A stretch of 19,507 nt of DNA. It comes from Bacteroidales bacterium (lineage in GTDB: Bacteria > Bacteroidota > Bacteroidia > Bacteroidales > UBA932). The notes beneath the pieces are model-generated. The model ran no database searches. It worked only from the letters and a program-made list of their open reading frames with translations, and had not been told where the DNA came from. This document shows positions 13,788-19,507 of the stretch, one piece after another. The translations under genes were made by a program, and so were the position numbers. Positions within the stretch are counted from its first letter, which is position 1. Each line of letters opens with the position of its first letter. The stretch spans positions 1 to 19,507 of the forward strand of contig JAFXPV010000084.1 in the NCBI GenBank assembly GCA_017527625.1, read 5' to 3'.

Positions 13788-15530
13788 ATGACACCGATAG
13801 CTGAAAAGAAGTGGATAGTCAAGGAGCCCGGCAACCCGGCGCTTGTGCGTCAGCTCGCGCAGGAGCTGGGCATAGACCAGGTTCTGGCCAATCTGCTCGT
13901 ACAGCGCGGTATCACGACTTACGAAGATGCGATGGAGTTCTTCCGCCCCGACCTGTCGATGCTTCACGACCCGTTCCTGATGCTCGATATGGACAAAGCC
14001 GTGGAAAGGATCCACGAGGCAGTCGCCAAGAAAGAGCGGATCCTCATCTACGGCGACTACGACGTGGACGGAACCACCGCCGTCGCCCTGATGTACACCT
14101 TCCTCAGCCAGGTGACCGGCAATCTGGAATACTACATACCCGACCGCTACGACGAGGGCTACGGCGTCTCGTACAAGGGCATCGACTGGGCTGTCAAGAA
14201 GAAATGCAGCCTGATCATCTGCCTCGACTGCGGCATCAAGGCCATCGAGAAAGTGAAATATGCTGCCGACCGCGGCATCGACTTCATAATCTGCGACCAT
14301 CACCTGCCCGATGCCGAACTTCCGCCGGCAGTAGCTGTGCTCGACCCCAAGAGGACCGACAGCACCTACCCCTTCGACGACCTTTCAGGCTGCGGCGTCG
14401 GATTCAAGCTGGCGCAGGCCTACGCATCGAAATACGACATCTCCAAGGAGAGCGTCCTGGAGCTGCTCGACCTGCTGGCCGTCAGCATCGCCTCCGACCT
14501 TGTGTCCATAACCGGCGAGAACCGCATCCTGGCTTACTACGGCCTCAAGAGGCTCAACTCCAACCCCCGCAAGGGCCTGCAGTCGATAATCAAGCTCTCA
14601 GGGCTCGACAAGCACGTCATCACCATCGACGAGATAGTCTTCAAGATCGGTCCCCGCATCAACGCGGCCGGCCGTATGGAGTCCGGAAGGACCGCCGTCG
14701 ACCTGCTGATATGCCGCAACGACGAAGACGCCCGCAAGATCGGTGACGAAATCAACGAACACAACAACGAGCGCAAGAGCATCGACCGGGAGATCACCTA
14801 CGAAGCCGTGAATATGGTGCGCAACAACCCCGCCTTCGACGGCAAGAAATCCACCATAGTCTACAACCCGTCCTGGCACAAAGGCGTCGTGGGCATCGTA
14901 GCTTCCAGACTTGTGGAAGCCTACTACCGCCCCACCATCGTCCTCACCAAGTCCAACGGATACATCACCGGCTCGGCCCGTTCCATCACCGGGTTCGACC
15001 TTTACGAAGCCATCGAGTCGTGCTCCGACCTGCTGGAGAACTTCGGAGGCCATATGTATGCCGCAGGCCTCACGATGAGGGAAGAGAATCTGCCGGAGTT
15101 CTGCCGCCGCTTCGAAGACACCGTCGAGAAGATGATCGACGACGATATGCTCACCCCTATCGTCAACATCGACACCTACCTCGACTTCAAGCAGATAACC
15201 CCCAAGTTCTTCCGAGTGCTCAAACAGTTCCAACCGTTCGGTCCGGGCAACCAGTCTCCGGTGTTCATATCCGAGAACGTGTACGACAACGGCAACGGCC
15301 GCAAAGTCGGTTCCGACAACGGCCACCTCAAGCTCGAGCTTATCCAGGAAGATTCCGCATACCTGCCGATTTCGGCAATCGCATTCAACAAGTCCAATCA
15401 CTTCGAGCATCTGCACTCCGGAAATCCGGTGGACATCTGCTACTCAATCGCGGAGAATTACTACCGTGGCCTGGCCAATATCCAGCTCCGCATCAAGGAC
15501 ATTAAAGACAAAGAAGACATTTTCAGGTAA
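13788..15530 (+). CDS. recJ: single-stranded-DNA-specific exonuclease RecJ
   Basis: A 580-residue DHH-family 5'-3' exonuclease acting in recombination and mismatch or base-excision repair. The start at 13788 is preferred over an in-frame ATG at 13752 because the -7 box falls between them and homology begins at MTPIAEKKW. Metal-binding motifs: GDYDVDGT at 89-96, DCG at 147-149, DHH at 170-172, and GPRINAAGRM at 288-297. The DHHA1 domain carries GSARS at 395-399 and FGGHMYAAG at 419-427, followed by a C-terminal OB fold. It is the first gene of recJ-purA-dxs, divergent from lysS. The full set of catalytic residues is present. Confidence 0.96.
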   Translation: MTPIAEKKWIVKEPGNPALVRQLAQELGIDQVLANLLVQRGITTYEDAMEFFRPDLSMLHDPFLMLDMDKAVERIHEAVAKKERILIYGDYDVDGTTAVALMYTFLSQVTGNLEYYIPDRYDEGYGVSYKGIDWAVKKKCSLIICLDCGIKAIEKVKYAADRGIDFIICDHHLPDAELPPAVAVLDPKRTDSTYPFDDLSGCGVGFKLAQAYASKYDISKESVLELLDLLAVSIASDLVSITGENRILAYYGLKRLNSNPRKGLQSIIKLSGLDKHVITIDEIVFKIGPRINAAGRMESGRTAVDLLICRNDEDARKIGDEINEHNNERKSIDREITYEAVNMVRNNPAFDGKKSTIVYNPSWHKGVVGIVASRLVEAYYRPTIVLTKSNGYITGSARSITGFDLYEAIESCSDLLENFGGHMYAAGLTMREENLPEFCRRFEDTVEKMIDDDMLTPIVNIDTYLDFKQITPKFFRVLKQFQPFGPGNQSPVFISENVYDNGNGRKVGSDNGHLKLELIQEDSAYLPISAIAFNKSNHFEHLHSGNPVDICYSIAENYYRGLANIQLRIKDIKDKEDIFR

Positions 15531-15541
15531 AACAACCATAT

Positions 15542-16807
15542 ATGAAGAAACTCGACGTAGTTCTCGGATTGCAATGGGGCGACGAAGGCAAGGGTAAAGT
15601 CGTGGACGTCCTTGCCGGCTCCTATCCGGTAATCGCCCGTTTCCAGGGCGGCCCCAACGCAGGGCACTCGATCCATTTCGAAGGCAAGAAATTCGTTCTG
15701 CGCAGCATTCCTTCGGGAGTGTTCCGCAAGGATACCATCAATATAATAGGTAACGGCGTGGTGCTCGACCCCGTCACTTTCCGCGAGGAGTGCGAGAATA
15801 TCAGCGCATCCGGCATCGACATCCGCAGCCGTCTGGTAGTAGCCAGGAAGGCTCACCTCATCCTCCCGACCCACCGTATGCTCGACGCTGCCCAGGAAGC
15901 GGCCAAGGGAGCGTCCAAGATCGGTTCTACGCTCAAGGGCATCGGCCCGACCTACACCGACAAGATAGCCCGCAACGGCCTCCGCGTGGGCGACATCCTC
16001 ACCGCCGACTTCCGCAGCCGCTATGAGAAGCTCCGCGAGAAGCATTTCGAGATGCTGCGCCAGCTCAATTACAGCTGTGACGTGACCGAGATGGAAGCCG
16101 CCTGGTTCGACGCCATCGAATACCTCAAGAGCTTCAAGCTCATCAGCGCGGAATATTATACCGACAACTGCCTGAAAGAAGACCAGGCCATCCTTGCCGA
16201 AGGCGCTCAGGGCAGTATGCTCGACATCGACTACGGCTCATATCCCTTCGTGACCTCATCAAACACAGTCTGCGCAGGAGCGTGCACGGGCCTCGGCCTG
16301 GCTCCCGCCAGAGTCGGCTCAGTCTACGGCATCTTCAAGGCATACTGCACCCGCGTGGGCAGCGGTCCCTTCCCCACCGAACTGTTCGATGCCACCGGCG
16401 AAGAACTCCGCAAGAAGGGCTATGAATTCGGCGCTGTCACCGGCCGTCCCCGCCGCACAGGCTGGCTCGACCTCGTGGCCCTGAAATACACCGTGATGAT
16501 CAACGGCGTCACAAACCTCATAATGATGAAGTCAGACGTGCTTGACGACTTCGACGTCATCAAGGCCGCAGTGGAATATGAAGTGGACGGCAAGCGCACC
16601 GCAGAGGTTCCTTTCGACACATACGCAGAAATCACCCCTGTCTACAAGGAGTTCAAGGGCTGGAAGGCCGACATCACCTCAGCCACCGGCGAAGAAGAGC
16701 TTCCGGCAGCTTTCAAGTCATACATCAAGTTCATCGAAGATTACCTAGGAGTACCTGTCACCATCCTTTCAGTAGGTCCGGACAGAGATCAGACCATATT
16801 CAGATAG
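15542..16807 (+). CDS. purA: adenylosuccinate synthetase
   Basis: A 421-residue enzyme joining IMP and aspartate with GTP to form adenylosuccinate, the first committed step from IMP to AMP. The GTP/IMP loop LQWGDEGKGK is at 10-19 with catalytic Asp14; NAGH is at 39-42 with catalytic His42; GSTLKGIGPTYTDK is at 128-141; and TGRPRRTGWLD appears in the C-terminal third. It begins 11 bp after recJ and ends 4 bp before dxs, so the three are very probably cotranscribed. Length is near the E. coli protein (432). Confidence 0.97.
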   Translation: MKKLDVVLGLQWGDEGKGKVVDVLAGSYPVIARFQGGPNAGHSIHFEGKKFVLRSIPSGVFRKDTINIIGNGVVLDPVTFREECENISASGIDIRSRLVVARKAHLILPTHRMLDAAQEAAKGASKIGSTLKGIGPTYTDKIARNGLRVGDILTADFRSRYEKLREKHFEMLRQLNYSCDVTEMEAAWFDAIEYLKSFKLISAEYYTDNCLKEDQAILAEGAQGSMLDIDYGSYPFVTSSNTVCAGACTGLGLAPARVGSVYGIFKAYCTRVGSGPFPTELFDATGEELRKKGYEFGAVTGRPRRTGWLDLVALKYTVMINGVTNLIMMKSDVLDDFDVIKAAVEYEVDGKRTAEVPFDTYAEITPVYKEFKGWKADITSATGEEELPAAFKSYIKFIEDYLGVPVTILSVGPDRDQTIFR

Positions 16808-16811
16808 ACAG

Positions 16812-18698
16812 TTGGGAAACATACTCGAGCATATCAACTCCCCGGCTGACCTCAAGTCCCTCTCGATAGAGGAGCTCGAGCAGTTGTGCGAAGAACTCAG
16901 ACAATATATAATAAGGTGTTGCGCCGAGCACCCCGGCCATATCGGGTCGAGCCTCGGTGCGATCGAGATTGCCGTCGCCCTGCACAAGGTCTACGACACT
17001 CCGCTGGACAAGATTGTCTGGGACGTGGGGCATCAGGCCTATGCGCACAAGATACTCACCGGCCGCCGCGAGGCCTTCATCCACAACCGCGAGATGGGCG
17101 GCCTGTCCGGCTTCCCCAAGATGAGCGAAAGTCCCTACGACGCTTTCGGAGTGGGCCACGCCTCGACATCGATCTCAGCCGCCCTGGGACTGGCTGTCGC
17201 TGACGCCCGCCTCGGCTCGCAGGCCAAGCACATCGCCGTCATCGGAGACGGCGCCCTGACGGGAGGTCTTGCTTTCGAAGGGCTCAACAACGCCGGAGGG
17301 CTCAAGGCCGACATCCTCGTCATCCTCAACGACAACCAGATATCCATCGACAAGGGCACCGGCGGACTGCACAACACTCTTATAAAGATTACCACCGGCC
17401 GCCGCTACAACAAGCTCAAGGACAATGTATGGAGCGCCCTTGGAGCCACCAAGCTGCGCCGCAGCATCCAGAAGATGGTCAAGAACGCCAAGCGGGCCTT
17501 CATCAAGACGTCGGAGATCAACTCCCTGTTCGATTCCCTCGGCTTCAGGTATTTCGGTCCCATCGACGGCAACGACGTCGAAGCCCTGGTCACCTATCTG
17601 ACCAGGCTCAGGGAGATCAAGGGCCCCAAGCTGCTGCACGTAATCACCACGAAGGGCGCGGGCTACAAGCCGGCCGAGGACAACCCTACCGTATGGCACG
17701 CTCCCGGGCAGTACGACCCTGCCACCGGCAGGACCATCAAGCAGGATGACAAGAGGGCCCGCTATCAGGACGTATTCGGTACCACGGTCACAAGGCTGGC
17801 CCGCGAGGACAGCCGTATAGTCGGCATCACCCCCGCAATGCTCAGCGGCAGCGGACTCAGCATAATGAACGAAGCAATGCCCGACCGCGTATTCGATGTC
17901 GGCATCGCCGAAGGACACGCGGTGACCTTCTCGGCCGGACTGGCCGCAGGCGGCCTGCTGCCCTTCTGCAGCATATACTCGTCGTTTATGCAGAGGGCCT
18001 ACGACAACGTCATCCACGACGTAGCCCTTCAGAATCTGAAAGTAGTCTTCTGCCTGGACAGGGCCGGTCTCGTCGGCGAAGACGGCGCGACCCACCACGG
18101 TGTGTTCGACCTGGCCGCATTCAGGCCGGTGCCCAACCTGGCCATAGCTTCGCCCCGAAACGAGCTGGAGCTGGCCAACCTGCTTTACAGCGCGACGACT
18201 GACGACTACCCTGCCACCGTCATCCGCTATCCACGCGGACGCGGCACAGGCATAGCCTGGAAAGACGAGCCTTTCAGCAAACTGCCGTTCGGCAAGGCCG
18301 AGCTGCTTCACGAAGATGAGAATGCTTCCGTTGCGGTACTGTCCATCGGCCCGGTGGCCGAGAAGTGTGCAGAAGCCGTCAGGATGGCCGGCGACAGAGG
18401 CGTTGGAGCGATCCACTACGATATGCGTTTCCTCAAGCCCCTCGACACTGACGCCCTCGACCGCGTACTCTCGAAGGTCGACGCCGTCATCACCGTCGAA
18501 GACGGATGCACGCAGGGAGGACTGCACGGAGCAGTTGCCGAATATGCTGCCGCCCACAAGCCCGGGTGCCTCGTGAATAGCCTCGGCGTCCCCGATGAGT
18601 TTATTTCGCAGGGATCAAGGGAGCAGTTGTTCGACTATTGCGGCTACAACACCGCCGGCATATTCGAAGCTATAATGTCATTCGAAAAAAATAAATGA
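16812..18698 (+). CDS. dxs: 1-deoxy-D-xylulose-5-phosphate synthase
   Basis: A 628-residue thiamine-diphosphate enzyme condensing pyruvate and glyceraldehyde 3-phosphate, the entry to the MEP isoprenoid pathway. The start is a TTG at 16812, 4 bp after purA; there is no in-frame ATG until well inside the conserved domain (HNREMGG, ~95), and homology begins almost at once (ILEHINSPADLKSL). Motifs: PGHIGSSLG (41-49), WDVGHQAYAHKILTGRR (70-86), the TPP motif GDGALTGGLAFEGLNNAG...LNDNQ (145-176), and DVGIAEGHAV with catalytic Glu367. The transketolase C-terminal domain is complete. The TTG start and short gap suggest expression tuned by coupling to purA. Confidence 0.96.
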   Translation: MGNILEHINSPADLKSLSIEELEQLCEELRQYIIRCCAEHPGHIGSSLGAIEIAVALHKVYDTPLDKIVWDVGHQAYAHKILTGRREAFIHNREMGGLSGFPKMSESPYDAFGVGHASTSISAALGLAVADARLGSQAKHIAVIGDGALTGGLAFEGLNNAGGLKADILVILNDNQISIDKGTGGLHNTLIKITTGRRYNKLKDNVWSALGATKLRRSIQKMVKNAKRAFIKTSEINSLFDSLGFRYFGPIDGNDVEALVTYLTRLREIKGPKLLHVITTKGAGYKPAEDNPTVWHAPGQYDPATGRTIKQDDKRARYQDVFGTTVTRLAREDSRIVGITPAMLSGSGLSIMNEAMPDRVFDVGIAEGHAVTFSAGLAAGGLLPFCSIYSSFMQRAYDNVIHDVALQNLKVVFCLDRAGLVGEDGATHHGVFDLAAFRPVPNLAIASPRNELELANLLYSATTDDYPATVIRYPRGRGTGIAWKDEPFSKLPFGKAELLHEDENASVAVLSIGPVAEKCAEAVRMAGDRGVGAIHYDMRFLKPLDTDALDRVLSKVDAVITVEDGCTQGGLHGAVAEYAAAHKPGCLVNSLGVPDEFISQGSREQLFDYCGYNTAGIFEAIMSFEKNK

Positions 18699-18704
18699 CT
18701 TTTT

Positions 18705-18735
18705 TTTGGTAATTAATCTAAATGGTCTATATTTG
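18705..18735 (+). promoter_or_regulatory. promoter of the tRNA-tuf cluster
   Basis: TTTG at 18705-18708, a 19-base spacer and TATATTTG at 18728-18735 form a complete Bacteroidetes consensus promoter, the best in the window. Transcription would start near 18742, about 21 bases before the first tRNA. It lies just past the dxs stop (18698), where A and T tracts give only a weak possible terminator. Confidence 0.7.
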
Positions 18736-18762
18736 CAGTCCCGAAAAAGAGCGCAGGATATT

Positions 18763-18835
18763 GCCGATATAGCTCAGTCGGTAGAGCAGCTGTTTTGTAA
18801 ACAGCAGGTCGGGGGTTCGAATCCGTCTATCGGCT
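18763..18835 (+). tRNA. tRNA-Thr (anticodon TGT)
   Basis: A 73-nt cloverleaf: acceptor GCCGATA pairs with TATCGGC, discriminator T. The anticodon stem GCTGT/ACAGC encloses loop TTTGTAA, giving TGT. The T arm contains GGTTCGAATCC. CCA is not encoded. First tRNA of the cluster. Confidence 0.96.
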
Positions 18836-18852
18836 CTGATGTTTGAAATACT

Positions 18853-18935
18853 GGGGAGATACCAGAGTGGCCAAATGGGGCAGACTGTAAATCTGCTGGC
18901 GCACGCCTACGGTGGTTCGAATCCATCTCTCCCCA
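18853..18935 (+). tRNA. tRNA-Tyr (anticodon GTA)
   Basis: An 83-nt tRNA with a long variable arm, typical of bacterial tRNA-Tyr. Acceptor GGGGAGA pairs with TCTCCCC, discriminator A. The anticodon stem GCAGA/TCTGC holds loop CTGTAAA (GTA). CCA is not encoded. It lies 17 nt after tRNA-Thr(TGT). Confidence 0.96.
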
Positions 18936-18949
18936 CATATATAAATCAG

Positions 18950-18997
18950 GCGGAAATGTTGTGACATAATTGCTATTGCAGCATTACCGCTTTTTTT
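18950..18997 (+). terminator. terminator/attenuator inside the tRNA cluster
   Basis: GCGG-A-AATGTTG pairs with CAGCATT-A-CCGC (one A/A mismatch, one G-U pair) and is followed directly by seven T. This is a good intrinsic terminator shape between tRNA-Tyr and tRNA-Gly. No convincing second promoter is seen in the 29 bases that follow, so it may act partially, lowering read-through to tuf. Confidence 0.6.
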
Positions 18998-19026
18998 ATA
19001 AAAGTGAATTGAAAGCTTGGTTTTTT

Positions 19027-19102
19027 GCGGAAGTAGCTCAGTCGGTAGAGCATCAGCCTTCCAAGCTGAGGGTCGCGGGTTCGAACCTCGTCTTCCGCTC
19101 CA
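19027..19102 (+). tRNA. tRNA-Gly (anticodon TCC)
   Basis: Acceptor GCGGAAG pairs with CTTCCGC, discriminator T, and CCA is encoded (19100-19102). The anticodon loop CTTCCAA gives TCC. The D arm AGCTCAGTCGGTAGAGC and T arm GGTTCGAACC are standard. Confidence 0.96.
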
Positions 19103-19113
19103 GTAATAGCTCC

Positions 19114-19155
19114 CTGTCGCCATCAGGCGATAGCGGGGTTCGGGGCAGCGCCCCG
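19114..19155 (+). other. two GC-rich hairpins in the tRNA-Gly/tRNA-Thr spacer
   Basis: Hairpin a: CTGTCGCC-ATCA-GGCGATAG (19114-19133), 8 bp with one G-U pair. Hairpin b: CGGGGC-AGC-GCCCCG (19141-19155), 6 bp, all G-C. No T-run follows, so these are not intrinsic terminators. Possible roles are tRNA precursor processing or a small palindromic insertion (inference). Confidence 0.6.
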
Positions 19156-19164
19156 GTATAAAAT

Positions 19165-19239
19165 GCTGGTGTAGCTCAGGGGTAGAGCGCTTCCTTGGTA
19201 AGGAAGAGGTCGTGAGTTCAATTCTCACCACCAGCTCCA
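19165..19239 (+). tRNA. tRNA-Thr (anticodon GGT)
   Basis: Acceptor GCTGGTG pairs with CACCAGC, discriminator T, CCA encoded (19237-19239). The anticodon stem CTTCC/GGAAG encloses loop TTGGTAA, giving GGT. It is the second threonine isoacceptor of the cluster and lies 41 bases before tuf. Confidence 0.96.
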
Positions 19240-19280
19240 ATAAAGAATAATTGATATTTTACATATTAAAGCTTTAAATT

Positions 19281-19507
19281 ATGGCAAAAGAAACGTTCAA
19301 AAGGGATAAACCCCACGTAAACATCGGTACCATCGGTCACGTTGACCACGGTAAAACTACTCTGACCGCCGCCATCACTCAGGTATTGGCAAAGAAAGGT
19401 CTTTCTGAAGTACGTTCATTCGACTCAATCGACAACGCTCCTGAAGAGAAAGAGCGTGGTATCACCATCAACACTGCCCACATCGAGTATCAGACCGCTA
19501 CCCGCCA
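19281..19507 (+). CDS. tuf: translation elongation factor Tu (3' end outside window)
   Basis: The first 75 residues are visible, starting [20 protein letters not shown]. The P-loop GHVDHGKT is at about 19-26 and the switch I region [13 protein letters not shown] follows. EF-Tu delivers aminoacyl-tRNA to the ribosome with GTP. The order tRNA-Thr, Tyr, Gly, Thr, tuf matches the E. coli thrU-tyrU-glyT-thrT-tufB locus, so cotranscription with the tRNAs is likely. No separate promoter is evident in the 41 bases upstream. Confidence 0.98.
   Translation, partial: MAKETFKRDKPHVNIGTIGHVDHGKTTLTAAITQVLAKKGLSEVRSFDSIDNAPEEKERGITINTAHIEYQTATR

Noticed and set aside
17175..18557. 460-residue minus-strand ORF
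   Set aside because: Antisense shadow of dxs, which has all family motifs; GC-rich codon bias opens the opposite frame.
18685..18709. A/T hairpin after dxs as a terminator
   Set aside because: Only an A-run and a T-run around the stop codon without a GC stem; the TTTG at its end fits better as the tRNA promoter -33 box.
18827..19240. 137-residue minus-strand ORF across the tRNA cluster
   Set aside because: It is antisense to three tRNAs; its SGRRGSNPRPSAWKADALP-type text is the familiar false protein produced by translating tRNA complements.

Overview
The window looks like a chromosomal segment of a fairly GC-rich member of the Bacteroidales, probably host-associated. The genus cannot be resolved from sequence alone. 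Evidence for this placement: several upstream regions carry the Bacteroidetes-type promoter (-33 TTTG, about 19-20 bp, then -7 TAnnTTTG), there are few Shine-Dalgarno sites, the glycosidase is a lipoprotein of a Bacteroidetes type, and the gene set (anaerobic glpABC, dxs, DHH-family recJ, tRNAs before tuf) fits an anaerobe of this group.

Layout. Positions 1-1270 hold the 3' part of a Gfo/Idh/MocA oxidoreductase. Facing it, 1431-4857 (minus) is a tight glpA-glpB-glpC operon for anaerobic glycerol-3-phosphate dehydrogenase, whose GlpB is about half the usual length. Diverging from glpA is a secreted GH3 glycosidase lipoprotein (4906-7149). Then come a REP-associated tyrosine transposase (RAYT, 7391-8314) and an MFS transporter (8515-9909), ended by a symmetrical terminator. 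On the minus strand, lysS, a TrmH/SpoU-family methyltransferase, aroE and ssb (13685 down to 9980) read as one block. Diverging from lysS is recJ-purA-dxs (13788-18698). The window closes with tRNA-Thr, tRNA-Tyr, tRNA-Gly, tRNA-Thr and the start of tuf, an order also found in the E. coli tufB locus.

The most interesting element is a family of about 133-137 bp structured repeats in three nearly identical copies (1274-1410, 7148-7280, 8314-8450). Two directly repeated copies bracket the RAYT gene, and a third lies inverted about 6 kb away between convergent genes. This is the organisation of a REPtron: a Y1 transposase kept with its own palindromic repeats. The repeat is much longer and more structured than classical REPs. 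It has an invariant 13-bp hairpin, a second hairpin, and several alternating copies of one 8-mer that permit competing folds. Each copy sits just past the 3' end of a gene in the same relative orientation. The end of the third copy supplies a perfect -33 box for the MFS transporter gene. The RAYT has a C-terminal extension ending in a helix-turn-helix-like segment.

The remaining genes are housekeeping: translation (lysS, tRNAs, tuf, rRNA/tRNA methylation), replication and repair (ssb, recJ), and biosynthesis (aroE, purA, dxs). There is no gene-free stretch over 300 bases; the larger gaps (1271-1430, 7150-7390, 8315-8514) are mostly filled by the repeats.
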